NCBI GenBank assembly: GCA_012295275.1
Contig: CM022666.1
Coordinates: 11,381,077 to 11,445,076, forward strand
From: Chrysomallon squamiferum
Lineage: Eukaryota; Mollusca; Gastropoda; Neomphalida; Peltospiridae
Direction: 5' to 3'
DNA: 64,000 nt
Part shown: in pieces, positions 34,471-47,987 of the stretch
Numbering within the stretch: position 1 is the stretch's first letter
Layout: every line of letters starts with the position of its first letter
Position numbers and translations under genes: made by a program
The notes under the pieces: model-generated
What the model saw: only the letters and a program-made list of their open reading frames with translations
Database searches by the model: none
Told to the model about the DNA's origin: nothing

Positions 34471-37400
34471 ATGTCTTCAGCTATCGACGATTCGAAAAGT
34501 TCGTTGGAGGACTGTACTTGTCCGATATGTTTAAGTATAATGGTGTATCCAGTTACTATGCCCTGTCAGCATGAACTTTGTATGCCATGTTTTAAGCTTA
34601 ATATGACTGAGACCAGTTTATCATGTCCACTGTGCAGAAAACGGATTTCTACCTGGACTCGATGTGCGTCGAGAAGCAACACATTGGTCAATGAGACACG
34701 ATGGAAACAGATACAAGAACTTTTCCCAGAAAGAATTAAAAGACGAATGGAAGGAAAAGATGAAGATACAAATGAGAATAGTATGTATTCACGTTATTGT
34801 TGTTGTTGTTGTTGTCTATTTACTTTTTATTTTAAAATGAAATTCAGACTTAGCAATTGTTTCAAAACAGTCTACAAAATAACATACCTGCTAGTGCTAG
34901 CAGATGCTCGACAAGGAAGTAAAAACGTACGTGTATTTTGTTGTTAACATTATCATGGGATTTTCATAAGTTGTTTCAGTTTGTTTTTACCTAGAACATA
35001 TAGCTTCAAAGTACTGATATATCTATTTACAAGTTTAGACTTACAGTTACAGCATTAAAGCATTAAACAGTTTATTTAATATACGGTATATATGCACATT
35101 TATATTATTTTTAATAATACATTAATGTGTCATTTGAATTTACTTTTCTAATATTAACTTATTGATGTCTTATTGTTGTAGCACTTCCTCACACAGATGT
35201 TAATTTGGCAAAACCAGGTGAAATCAGAAAAGAATACGAAGAACAACTTAATAAGGTTGGGTTTTTTTAATCACTAATCACACATATATTTATTCCTTTA
35301 TCAGTTAAAATGTATTTAATTATGTTAAAAATATGTATGTTAACATCCAGTTTAACATGTAAATTGAAAACAAAAGTAAGAGTACATTTACCATGTATGA
35401 AGAGAAACTAAATACATTTTGTATGTTTCCAATTAATGATTTATTTTACTGTTGCTATTCAGATGTGATGTCATTTAATTAATTAGCTGCACCAGATTTA
35501 TTATTAAAGATTAACATTCTCTAGTTATTGTCACACAGATGAAATCAGAATGTTTTGTATAGTTTATATTTCTTTTTCTAGATTTATCAGGACCGTTTGG
35601 CAGAAGACAGAAAACAAGCTGAGAAAAGTGAGAGGCTGATTGCAGAGCTGAAAAAGGAGGAGGAAGAGGAAAACTGCCAGTGGCAAATAAAGCTGCAGGA
35701 AATAGCAAAACTTGATGAAATATTGGCACAACAACTGGATAAAATTATTAATAATGTAAATTCATTTTAACACACACACAAAATAATTTTCCTGCATAGC
35801 TACCCTTATTCTGTTTAAGTAAATCATCCTTCTTATTTGAATTTGTTAAAGACAGGATTCAAATTTTACCTTGGTTACCTTCTTTAATTGCCTTGGTGCA
35901 TAAAAATTTGGATGCTATTCCCAGCAGTATTATACCCCAGGACTGTCCTAACCCATAAATTCTAATGATTCTTCGTGTTTTTAAATGTTTTTGCCTTACT
36001 AATTCTGTCATCAAAACCATTCATGATTCCACAACTCCTCAATGACTTCCATAAAATGTACAAATGTCAACAATTGTCCTGCCATAAAAAAAAGATAAAA
36101 TACTATCACTATCATGAGGAATATAACTAACAGAATCCATCTCAACTTTAATTATATACTAATTGCAGACACAAGTCTGTATTGATTAATACAGCACTAT
36201 TTGTATTTATTGGCATTAATAAAATCTTATTTGATGAGATAAAATTAAAATGATTCTATTAAGAGTAAATTGAGTTCAGGATAAAAAAAAAACTGCTATT
36301 AAATATAGAATTTTGCCTTGTACACTAAGAATGATAAAAATAACAGGATGGAAACTTGTTGGTTATGTACAACAAAGATGTTTGAAAAACCAGTATCTGA
36401 ATATGGCAAACATATTCACTCAGTAAATAGCTGTTGAACATTAAAATTATTTTAAACCATATTTAGGCAGTTTCTAAGTTTTGAAATATTACTTTCCTTG
36501 GTTTCCATACTTTTTAGCCATCTGATACTAAATGTTGCCATTTAATGTACTGTCATATATAGAAGTTTAATTATAACAAAGCTTTATGCTGTATATAGCA
36601 ACATACTAACAATTCTCAGCTTTAATCTTTTCAGGCCTTTCTCATCAAATTAAACAAGAAAATGTAATTCAAGGTATAATAACTACTGATTTAAATACAG
36701 AAACACTTTAAAAATGCTGAATTTTGTTATAATTATAACCTAATCAAATCCTTTTGTGGTTTCAGACTGATGCAGATGTACCAGTGGATAGTCTGTTGGT
36801 AGAAACACTATCTGAAAGTGAACCTGGAACCAGCAGAACAGGTAGTCAGACAGAGATCAACTTGTTGGAAGAAAGTGATTCCTATCCATATACGTGTTTC
36901 ACCCCCTCAGAAAAATCATCTGAAGAAAACAATTATCCCTCTTCAAGTTCCTCTTACAACATGTCATGCAATTGTAAGAGTCCTGAGGAAAATAACATAC
37001 ATAATAAGAATTTTGATCATACGCAACTTCCAGATGCAGGTAAAACGGCAGTTTCTTTCGTTAAAGAAAATGAATTAAGCAACAGCAGAAACACAGATGA
37101 AGACATACCATACTTCAAACCAATAGCTTCATGTTCTGGTGAGCCCAAACAAAATTTAACAAATTATTTTCTTGATAATAATCAAGTTACTGACATGAGT
37201 TATAAAAATTTAGTAAATGATAATTTAAGCCATGAAAATAAGAACATGGTGAAAAAGACAAAATCTGCAACTTTTGTTCCAAGTTGGACTGAGAACGAAA
37301 ATGTTAAGAGTGCAAGCTATTGTCCTCCTGATATGAATGTCAAAGTACGATTGACACGTCAGCCTTTGCATAAATTTTTAAATAAAAATATCGAGTTGAT

Positions 37401-38632
37401 TGCACAAGAATCTGAATTGGAAAACAAATATGATACAAATGTTTCTTCACCAATGTTTCCTCACATGCTGGAAAAATCCAGAGAAAAAATACGTGGTACT
37501 GAAGATAAACATAATGAGCCATCTTGCAGCAATGTGCTGAATCATAAATCAAAATCCCTGGTATGTAAAATGTCAAAACGTTCAGTAAATAAACCTAACC
37601 AAAAGACCACTTCTTCTCTTGCCTCTCCAAAAAGGCTTATAAAAGAGAGAGTGAAATACAAAAAAGATTGTGAATCACCACAAATATTTACTTCAGGTGA
37701 AATTTCAGTAATGTTGCATTCATCAGAATCTGATGTATCACTGGATGACAATGGAAATTTAGAAAATAGCATTTCAGATGAAATGTACTCGGTTACAAAT
37801 AAAAATTCTGAAACAAATATATTGTTAAAAGACAAATGTGAAACTGAGAAACATTTAAATGAAGAAAGCAGTGAGGATCAAGTGCATTCTGGATGCGATG
37901 TAAGAAATGGCAGCGTAACTAAGAATTATGCTGACTTGAATAGAACTTTCTGTGCTAACATGGGTGAAACTTCTGTTTACAATAATGGAAATCCAGAAAT
38001 AATTAACATTCCTACTGAAGAACCAAGTGGTATGGACAAGAACTTTGATGTAAACAGTAACACATGCAAACAATCTCGTGGAGCACATGGAGCAGTTATT
38101 ACGAACAGAAGTGGTACAAAAAACCTCTCTTGCTGATGTTGATGACTATGAAAAATCCATCAATTTGTGTCAACAACATTCTCTTTCATCTGATCACAGA
38201 ACAACATTTTGCTATCAAGAGAAAACAGAAATGTTGAGAAAACAAACAAACAAAAGAAAGAAACTAAACCTGAATAAAAGATTAAAGATTAATACCAAGG
38301 AGTTTTCTTCATTGCAGGTAAGAACGACTGATGTAAATTACATTCCAGAAGATGAAGTTCCATCAGGACATTTTAGCATGGAAACCAAATACTGCTTGAG
38401 AAAAAGATGTCAAAGCAATCTTATTTCAGCCTCACCATCCCCAAAGAAAAAAAAAATTAAAAAAAAAAAACTGTCTTGTGGAAGTGACATGTCACAAGAG
38501 GAATGTGACAAACTTTTAGCTCAGAAGCTTCAGAAACAGTTTGATCTTGAAGTAAAACTGAGGTTAGTGGAGGGGAGATTTAAAGGTACAGACAAACAGT
38601 ACAATTTCCGAAAACCACCAAAATATGATTAG
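34471..38632 (+). CDS. RNF168: RNF168/RNF169-type E3 ubiquitin ligase of the DNA-damage response
   Basis: In vertebrates RNF168 ubiquitinates H2A at double-strand breaks and recruits 53BP1 and BRCA1. Exons: 34471-34780, 35182-35255, 35582-35755, 36766-38632 (phases 1, 0, 0). Exon 1 encodes a C3HC4 RING (CTCPICLSIMVYPVTMPCQH, then CPLCRKR, then TRWKQIQELFPE). Exons 2-3 encode AKPGEIRKEYEEQLNK, a Glu/Lys coiled coil and an MIU1-like LDEILAQQLDKI. The C-terminus has a basic cluster, an MIU2-like EECDKLLAQKLQKQF and YNFRKPP, matching the LR motif. Between residue about 185 and the end lies a low-complexity Ser/Asn linker. The last exon changes frame near 38100: the upstream frame stops at 38136, and the downstream frame is open from before 38078. 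Either one base in the A6 run at 38118-38123 is extra (807 residues) or an intron 37900-38317 is removed (668 residues). Orthology to RNF168 versus RNF169 is unresolved. Confidence 0.9.
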
Positions 38633-39531
38633 AATCTTCAGTGGCAATGTTGACCTTGGTGAAATTGGTTCAGCACTAACCCACTTCAAATATCCAAATA
38701 CATTCAAAACCTTATATTAAATTATTCGTTGATCAGAATTTGTGCATTGTAATTTATATACAATATGTTTTTGTTTATTATGCTTTATTTTCATGTTCTT
38801 TTCTTTTTTAAATAATTGTTCTCGTCTTTAATTTGACACTTTTCATGATAATGTGATGTGCTAGTGGAGAAAGTGTTACAAATATTGAATGTAACAAATT
38901 ATATGGTGTGTAAAACAGCAAGGAACTATGTTTGCATCTATGAATTATTCTTCTCTAGACACTAACACATTTTCAGAATCAGAATCAAAATCATGTAAAA
39001 GGCTGTATTTTATTTGCAAAACAAAAAAACATGCAAAAAAATTAATATATATATATATGCAACCAGAAAATATAAAACATCCTAAAGGAAAGTTAATTAA
39101 AAGCAATTAGGAAGTTTTTGTGGTTGGATAAAAACTGGAAATTGTTTGTTGAAAATAAATATATTTTTATTTTTATGTTTTGAGATTGGACTTTTTTTCT
39201 CCATTTCTATATGACACTATTTGCACTGCCTCATTCAATTCACTAACATTTTATGCTTACAATTATCTCACTGTGCGAAGAACTCTTTAAATCATTTCTT
39301 TAGTCCATGATATAATAACACTTGATGTAGTACTACTAGTAGTAAGCTATTTACCATATTGGCAGTTTATAAACAAACATATTTTAAGATGAGGTTCTGT
39401 AGGGTACATACATTTTAATACAATAATGCTGAAGGCTGTTGTGAAAGTAATATTTTATTTAAATTGCACCAAGTACTCTAATGGCAATCGGTCATTAAGA
39501 AGATTGTTTTATATTCATCACTGATATCATT
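38633..39531. other. Convergent 3' spacer between RNF168 and PELP1
   Basis: AT-rich sequence holding both 3' UTRs. AATAAA at 39154-39159 on the plus strand fits RNF168. TTTATT at 39454-39459 (AATAAA on the minus strand) fits PELP1, 73 bases after its stop. Nothing else was seen. Confidence 0.6.
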
Positions 39532-42500
39532 TCAGTTGTCTGAATCAGGATCTGCATCCACAAAACTCAACAGCATAGTTTCAATTTCTGCCTGTAACAA
39601 TTAAAAAAATAATATTTGTGTCAATTAATGCTGTGCAATTTCATTATGATTTTTAAAACCTCTTGGTTATTATGAAGTATTAAATCTTAGACTTGAAATC
39701 TGTATCTGTTAGCAGTAGCTGATAGTAATGCAGATAAGTCATAAAGGTTAGCATGGTAATGCACTAAAGATTTCTAAATCTAGGTATAAAAGTAGTTGAA
39801 TTTTATTAGTTAATAAAATAAAACGAATTTAAACTTACTGATGATTGTGTAGAAGCAGAAAGATCCCTGCCTCCTGCTGTCTTCACATCCTCTGCAGGAT
39901 TGTGTCTGAAGTCTTCTTCAGAACCCATACCATTGTGTTTATCAGAATGTAATTCTTGTGGTCTCTCTTCCAACACATCAACACTGTTGAAATAATTTTG
40001 TAAACCTTACATTCTACAAACCTAATTTGTTGTCTTAATAGAAATTTATGTGGTCTGGTTATCAGAGTGAACACATTTTTTAAGGAAAACGATGTTTTAT
40101 GGAGATTTTTTTCTTTCTCAGTAATCTTCACCTTCAACATAAATTAATTAGGATTAGAATTTAACAGAAATTATAAAACCCACCTATTTCTAAGATTTTT
40201 TAATCTGTACTTCTTTTAGCCATTTATAAACCTTGTTGACCTGTGTGCTATGATGATTTTCATTACCTTTCTTTGTTAAATATGTCGCATTCTGCTAAAT
40301 TATTCTTCTCACTATTGCATATGTCACCATCTACTGTCTGTTCTTCCATCTCCAGGTTCCTGCACATTTCTATTTCACAACCATCTTCAGTTTCTTCAAC
40401 ATGACCTGCATTTTCTGTTTCTTCATTTTCAGTTTGTACTGAAACATCTTGTAAAGTTTTCAGATAAATAATCTTGCTATTGCCAGAGCTATGTGGTGAG
40501 TTTTGAACATTGTCATCTTTGTTTTCACCAAGTTCAGTTATCCTAGCATGGCGTTTGTCAAAACTGTCATTCTGTAATGAAATGTCATCATGTTTTTTAT
40601 CATCGCTGTATGGTCTCTCAACACTGATGCTGCACTCTGTCAGTGAAGGACCATGTAGTGATGGGCCTCGGGGATGAATAACACACTCACATATTGATAT
40701 GGCTCTTTTGCAGAATACAAAAACCTGTGAAAAGAAGATTAACTTTGGTGAATGCCAAATTTTAGTGTTATAAAATAGACTGAAAAATAATTTCAGCAAA
40801 CGAAGTCTTGTTATCTTCAAATTTATTTTATAAACAAGTAATTTTTGCTGTTTAAATAAAATAGGATTTAAACCTCTATACTGTCATCTTGTAAAGCTTG
40901 TCTGAAGAGGCTGGTAGAGATGTGTACTGGAGATGGGATGTTGGGATGAACAGTCAGTGTGCACGATAAAAGTGTTTGATACAAAACAAGTCTACAACTA
41001 GTTGACTCAAATGGAACTGGAAGCGTTGAACTTTGTTGAACTGATATAACTGTTGAAATGATGTTTTCAACAATATCCTGTATTTAAAAAAACAAAAAAC
41101 AAATTAATGAAAAAGTAAATAGTTGTTACATATGTATCTTCTGACAAAAAACATCAAACACAGATTAAACCATTATAATCATATTTTGCTCTGCTTGAAA
41201 CTAATAATCAGTATTATTAGAAGTAACAAAAAGCTGAATTAAGTTAAAATGCAGAAAATGTAATTTAATATTCTGGAATATTTTCACAAAATTCAGTGTG
41301 TTGATAAATAGTAGTTACTATCACTGGATATTCAAGAAGTAGCAATGATAAAAACTTTACCTTTTGTGTTTTTTGCTTCCAAAACTGTCCAAATATATCC
41401 ACAAGTAGAGTAAGTACTAGAAGGAAAGAAAGAAAAAAAAAAGAAAAGAAATTGATGGAATTAAATTTTAAAATTTTCAAAAGACAGATGAAAATATAAA
41501 ATTTGAATAAGCTAAACAGAATGCTGTAAACTTTGGATATACTTTTATTATGAAGAGGATGTAACTCGGGTCTGAGTGGTCAAATAATTAAAGTTTGATT
41601 ATTTTATTAAGAAAATGTAATCATTCATCCGAGTTATTTCTGTAGATAAATTTTGCCTAATTGTTATTTACCTTTAAGAGCTATCACAGTAATTTCACAG
41701 TTGGCAACAGGATTAATCTTTTTCTGTAAACCAATACCTCTGTCCAAGTCCTCATACCCACCACCTTTGTGGGGCTTTTTGGCAGGAGCACCATCTAGCT
41801 GAAATGATTTTTTAAAAATATGCATAATTTCTTCATATATTAAATTATGAAAGAAATTAATTACAACACTGTAACACATCTAACACTATGTTCATAACAT
41901 TTACAATGGCAGTATGTCAGCATTTTTCAAAATGAAATGTCATTTAACAAAATATAGTATTATATATTGGAATGGTTCCCTGTACTTGAAATGTCTCAGC
42001 AAGTCTTACCTTCCTTACATCTGTAACAGGAACAACATCATGAAGAATTTCTTTCACCAAGTCATTTCCATCATTAATCAGATTTGTCCCATATCCAAGA
42101 ACCTGAAGCCAAAGTAACAATCCAGAGTATGTACTTTTCCTCACAGACCTGTAAAAGTTTATTTATGGCCATGTAGTAATTATTACTGTCTGAAGAAGTT
42201 CTTAATATTATCCGTAATATGATTTTTATCAGAAGTTTCAAATAATTACATTCTCTTCCAAGCACAGAAATTCAAACTGTTACAGTATTTTCCAATCAGA
42301 GTGGTTACATTATATATTTTCATAAAATAAATTTACCAAACAAATTCCTGTTTTAAAACATGAATTACATTATTATAACAGGAAATAAAATGAAAATGCA
42401 TAAAATATTCATTTTAATTGTGTTATGCATAGCTATTATAGAATATACATTAATGGGTAATCTTGTCTGTATGTGCAACTGTCCCAGTGAGTTGAAAATA

Positions 42501-42703
42501 AAGTCTGTAGGAAGAGTTTGTTGACTACTTCACAGTGAGGCAGTAGTTTTTGTCTAACACTGCAAATTAAACAAAAATAAAATTATTATAATAATTTCTT
42601 TTATCAAATTTTGTGTTATTTATAACAAAAATATAATATGTTTTAAATTAGTTGTTCATAAATATTACACTGGTAGCACTAGTTTTATAATGTATATCAA
42701 CAG

Positions 42704-42736
<33 letters not shown>

Positions 42737-42745
42737 CAGTAATAA

Positions 42746-42776
<31 letters not shown>

Positions 42777-45700
42777 TAGTAATAACAATAATAATAAATT
42801 ATAGTAATAAAATAAAAATTAATTATAAATTATTTCAGTTTTAGCTGAGTACTTTTTAAATAAAACCAACCTTTGAATGAGACTGGCCAGTACAGACAAG
42901 ACGCTGTTCTGTAAAAATGGCAGTCTAGCTAACAGCCATATTTTTGTTGTGGTAGGCCTGGATAACTGTTGAAGGACAAATTTATGTTTAAAAAATGAAA
43001 AATCACTTCTGATTATATAAAAAAAAATTTTTTATAAAGAAAACAAATTTATTTATGTATCACCAAGCAACTTATTTTATCATTGCCATTCTCTAGAGCC
43101 ATTTTATTATAGTGGTAAACATTTGAGTGATTTTTTTTTTTCCTATTGACTATCCTTCTTAGCAGTATCTCTTAAAACATTTTATTGTCACGAGCTATAA
43201 TGTGTGAAAAAGGCAACAAATTAAAAGTAAAGTAGAAGTAAAATAAAAAACCAAAATACAAATTATAGTGCAACGTAACAATTGACAGTAATGTAGAGTT
43301 GTTTAATTATAACATTCGAACGTGGAGTTCCAGAAAATTCCTGATTCTTTTACACTTTTAACTTGGTGGGAATTTAGTAAACTAAAATTTGGAACAATTA
43401 AACAATTAAAGTTATTTTTGGGCTCAATTTGTTTATTTACCTTTCTTGCTCTTGTCACACTATTTTTAGACTTAAATGCATACTTCAAAATGAGTACACT
43501 TGTATTTAACAAAAGTAAACACTCAAAAAATCATCATTCTAGCAACAATATACCAAAATATGAGAGCCTATTTATTAGGTTAACTGAAATGAACACATCT
43601 ATAATAGTAACAAAAATATTTGGTTTATGAATTTTTAAAACTCTTGTAACACATTTTTTTTTTTTGCCCATTAATTCAACTTGTTATTAATAGCAACTTA
43701 CCAAAATGTTTTTATTAACAGCTAAACAGTGACTGACAGTTTGCAGGATATTCTCCAATGGCACTCCAACTACAGCTGGGAAAGGCTCACTGTAAATGAA
43801 TCACAATTTTGCATTTGCCAAAACAAAATAGTACATTTTTCAAATTTGTAAAATAACATTTATAAAATAAACTTCAGTACTTTCAATTATGTTTAATCTG
43901 CTGAAGTTTTATAATACAAATGTTTATTATATCTGTAACTGGACAAAAGTTGCATTACTTTTTCAAATTTTAATTTGTTTTTATTGACATCCACAAAACT
44001 TTTCTACAATAAATTATTAACAACAAATGTTTTTACCATTTTAATTATCAGTGTTAATAAAGAAATGTTACCTTAAAAGTGCCTCCAAACAGTGTGAAAG
44101 AATTTGAAAATGTTTTGTTAGATATCTGCCTCGTTCAGGCTCCAAATCAGGACAGATAATTGATATTTTCTCAGTTTTATTTAAACCAGAATCTGAAACA
44201 ATAAACCAGTGATGTTTTAATTTCTGTGCTACATTAGTTTCAACTGAGATAGTGTTTACTTTTCTACCATTAGAATTAATTTTGCTGTTTTTTTTAATAT
44301 CTAAACTGTCCAATTAGTCATTAATATTTAATATGAGAAAAGGTCAAGGTAATGATACTGAAAAAAACATAAGAACTGTGAACTGCCTAACTTGAAAACA
44401 GAAACAGATTTTAAAATAAATAAATTAAAAAACATTTAAAATCTACTACTGAGTTTATTAATTTTGATTAAGGAAGTTAGAATTTCATAAAATATGCTTA
44501 AATAGTTGGTTTTTGTTCTAATTATAAGCAATACAAGATTTCTGCATTTTGTATATGCTGGAATACATACTACTGTTACCACTGTAAACTCACCCATTTC
44601 TAAACCTTCATACAACAAGAGCAAAGTCATCTTCAGTTCAAGTAAGAGTTTGTTGCAAAGTTCAGTCCAGCCTACACTGAATTTCACTCCATGACTGCCT
44701 CCACTGCCACATCTTGGAAGTAAAACTAAACAGGAAATCACATTCTGAAAGAGCAAAACAACAAGCAAACACAAAAATTAGTTACAAATTTATTAAATAA
44801 GTTTTAATGTTTTTAGCTATATATTAAAAAAAAAATTAACAGGATAAAAAAATAATTAAAAAGTTGAAAATATAATATTAAAAATTGCTGTTCTGGTTCA
44901 GATGCTCTGGAATTCACACAGCTACAACAAAACTCTGTATGAAGCAACATTTAGCTGCAGAAAATTTCTCTAGTAAAATGAAAATACAAAAGTGAGTATT
45001 TCTTATTTAATAACATAATATAAATGTACTTTAACAAACCTGCTGGCTTGTATTCTCTGACAGTTCCTTCCAAATAAGACTTTCCAACTTACTCTGAAAT
45101 TAAATGTAACAATCCACATGCCACCATTAAGATAATTCCTGTGGCCTAATTATTCACATCTGGTAAGTGAAAACAATATTGTTACATAACAATAATTGTT
45201 ATCAGATCATCAGGAAATATTTCTATATATCATTTGATAAGAATTATATAATTAAATATAAACGTTTTATATTATACCTAAAATTACATTTCATTTTCAA
45301 ATGTTCCATCTGTACCATTTTTTGAAATGGGCCAGATCTTTTATTTATATAACTAAAAAAAAAATAGCTTTAACACTTCATCACTGACTATAAGCTGGTA
45401 ACCACTATCATTATATACCAAAGCAAATCAGAATATACAGCTCATATACCTAGTACACATCTAATTTTATATTAATTTAGTAAGTTAATGAAAATAATAT
45501 ATATCTTAATTAGAAAAACTGATTGTATTAATTATACAGTTTTAGAAAAGAGACATGATTATAAAGTATAACAGCCACTAAAAGTATTTACTGCTCACTT
45601 TGAATACACCACTTGCACCTGGGAAATTCTTAATACATATCCCCATACATGTTAGAGCAGCCTGCCTCCACTGAAACAGTAAATAACACAAATCAGTTTT

Positions 45701-47500
45701 AACAATGAAATATCAGCTCTGGAAGGAAACAAAATAATTAAACATTCTATCATTTTTTTTTAACCACAAATAAACAAGTAACTTCGATGAATTATTCAGA
45801 TACTCAATTTGAAACACATAGCCATACATAAACCATCAGAAAAAAAAAAAACCTACCTCCACAGTGGCATCTAGCAACAAAGGAAATAACTTTGGAACAA
45901 CTGAGTTTGCTGCATCTCTTGAAAGTTCTGGGAAAGATGAGATTGTTTCTAGTATAACTGATAGAATATGACTGGTTGTTTGATATAAAACCACTGAATC
46001 ATGTGACTGCAAAATGTGAAGAAAAAAACCATTTAAAATACTACTAGATCAAAAATAGTTTTAACAGTTTTCATAATTAACACTGGTCAATTATTTCCAC
46101 AATAACAAATATAAAATAAAATAAAATAATAGTAATAATAAATAAAATTAAATACATCAATTATTTGATTACAAAATACTTTGACAAAACTGTTTATACA
46201 GTTCATGATTAAAGATACTATATTATCTGAGAATAATTCTTCTTTATAAATAACTCAAACAATTTGGTTAAGTCAAACAATTTCATGTTGTGCTTACTTG
46301 AAGGATCTGAATCAGTAAATTAATCCATGTACGAACATGACGGAGAAACACTTCTGTGCAACACTGCTCCACTAGTTCTTTCAGTAAAGCAAGACCATAT
46401 TTTCTGAAATGAGAACAAATTTAAATTAGAAAAATATTCAGTGGAGTTATTATTATTTATTAATTCATTTTAAAAAAATATAAAAATTAAAATTAAAAAA
46501 TCGATTTTATAGTTCTGTATCAAGTCCAGCCTTTGGGTTATTATGGCACTATGCATTTTAATGTGAAAAATATCAGATCCTTTTCTGAGTTGCTGACAGT
46601 ACAGAGTACTGGAAATTTCCTTTGTCAATTCTTTTTCACAGTTTGATACCCCAACATTAAGCATTAATAATAAGACAATCTGAGTCTACTCAAGGAATTT
46701 TCTGATTTTTTGATATTTATTTTCAAGATCTCAAATACATTAGGTGGCACCCTAGCACAACTGCCAGAGTTGCTGATACCAACCTGTATTATGTATAAAA
46801 CTGAAAAAATTATAAATGTAGTTTACTATTTAACTAGTTTTTATAACTGATTTTTATGAGTGCATAATGTGTTTACAATAAAGTGGTTAATCGTATAATC
46901 CTTGAAATTTAAAAAACAAAAAACAAATGTATGTGTTTACCCATATGCAAGTTCTGAAAACAAGACAATAATTAGCCAATTTATGATATGCTTACCTTGT
47001 TTTAGAAGCACCCAAATACTGGTTAATGGATTTTACAACATTTTCCAGAGAAGGCAAATTCTGAAATATGTAAACACAATAAGTGACAATTACTCAGTTT
47101 ACTGTCACAACTGTTAGTACTACCTAAAAAGTTATTTTAATTGGTACAGAAAAAACTATTTTAAAAGAACACATGATTATGGCATTACAATACATTCTTT
47201 ATGTATGTTAATTCAGTATCATTCCTTGAATAATAAATTAATAAACGTCAATGATGATACTACTACTAGGTTTAACGAGAAATTAATTAGATGACAATGA
47301 GGACTGATCCCGAATCCTATCACACCTCGATCAAGAGACATTATTGTGACCACGTTTATTTGTTAATTATAAGTACAGTTAATTACATTTCCACTAAATA
47401 ATTGGTGTTCTCTTATTATAGGAATAAAATCGATGCTTGGCTTATCGTTATCCTTGTCAAACGTTAAACATGACAACACGTGCTTCTTGTATTCATCCAT
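39532..47500 (-). CDS. PELP1: PELP1, Rix1-type ribosome-maturation scaffold
   Basis: PELP1 scaffolds the nuclear TEX10-WDR18 (Rix1)/5FMC complex needed for 60S maturation, and is a steroid-receptor coregulator in vertebrates. Exons in transcript order: 47387-47500, 46996-47060, 46298-46403, 45857-46006, 45599-45670, 45040-45093, 44594-44744, 44072-44192, 43702-43789, 42871-42965, 42449-42559, 42010-42148, 41672-41798, 41361-41416, 40874-41077, 40267-40724, 39839-39983, 39532-39591. All junctions are GT/AG in phase: 2316 nt, 771 residues. Family landmarks are NLPSLENVV..YLGASKTRKYG, LLLLYEGLEM, SVRKSTYSGLLLWLQVLG, ICECVIHPRGPSLH, and a C-terminus ETMLLSFVDADPDS equivalent to human AAMLADFIDCPPD. 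The helical-repeat part is complete. The long Pro-rich and poly-Glu tracts of human PELP1 (1130 aa) are reduced to a moderately acidic segment in exon 16. Confidence 0.93.
42704..42800. repeat. Interrupted (AAT)n/(AAAT)n tract in a PELP1 intron
   Basis: A trinucleotide run with tetranucleotide interruptions in the 311-bp intron between the exons at 42449-42559 and 42871-42965. It makes up about a third of that intron. Confidence 0.9.
45201..45327 (+). repeat. Dispersed intronic repeat, copy 1 (PELP1 intron)
   Basis: About 125 bp starting cagatcatcaggaaat and ending tttttgaaat. It matches 49358-49472 in the same orientation along its whole length, with scattered substitutions and small indels. 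The family is not recognised, and no ORF or terminal repeats are visible. Confidence 0.75.
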
Positions 47501-47987
47501 ATTCACGACTGGTTTCCACAGCAGGTTTCGGGAGAACAAGTCGTTGTTGATTGGTTTACATCCATTACATAAGTATTCCGGGAAAGATAATTCGCAAACG
47601 TAATGCAGTATTTAGTTAAAATGCTTCTTCGTTTTCATTTTATATATTAGATTGATTAGATTGTTACTGTGCTTCTTTCTTTTTTCATTTCAATGAAAAT
47701 TTGGAAATCCTGTTTTCTAAGTTTTTGCTGTAGCTTATGCTGTTCGTGGATAAAATACATAAACAATTAAATTTAAAACATTATTTATAATATTAATTAT
47801 TATGTCATTAGTTATACCACTCGCAAAATAATAAATAAAACCATTAAAATTAAAATTTTAGCGTAGATGTTGGTGCTTATTATCTAGATAATTGACAACA
47901 GCCCATTGATATAAATTACTGAATGCATCAAAAAGCATTTTACCTATACCTTTGACTTTGTTGAGATATTGATACATTTTTAGAGTC
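47501..47987. promoter_or_regulatory. Bidirectional promoter region between PELP1 and WRAP53
   Basis: This 487-bp spacer separates two oppositely transcribed start codons and must hold both promoters unless WRAP53 has an upstream exon. An inverted CCAAT box (ATTGG, 47550-47554) lies 50 bp from the PELP1 ATG. A T-rich AG acceptor at 47982-47983, four bases before the WRAP53 ATG, allows a non-coding first exon for WRAP53. No TATA box was recognised. Confidence 0.55.

Noticed and set aside
42952-42957. PELP1 acceptor at 42958-42959 for the exon at 42871-42965
   Set aside because: It would put the next codons out of phase with the preceding exon; the acceptor eight bases upstream restores the frame (LSRPTTTKIW).
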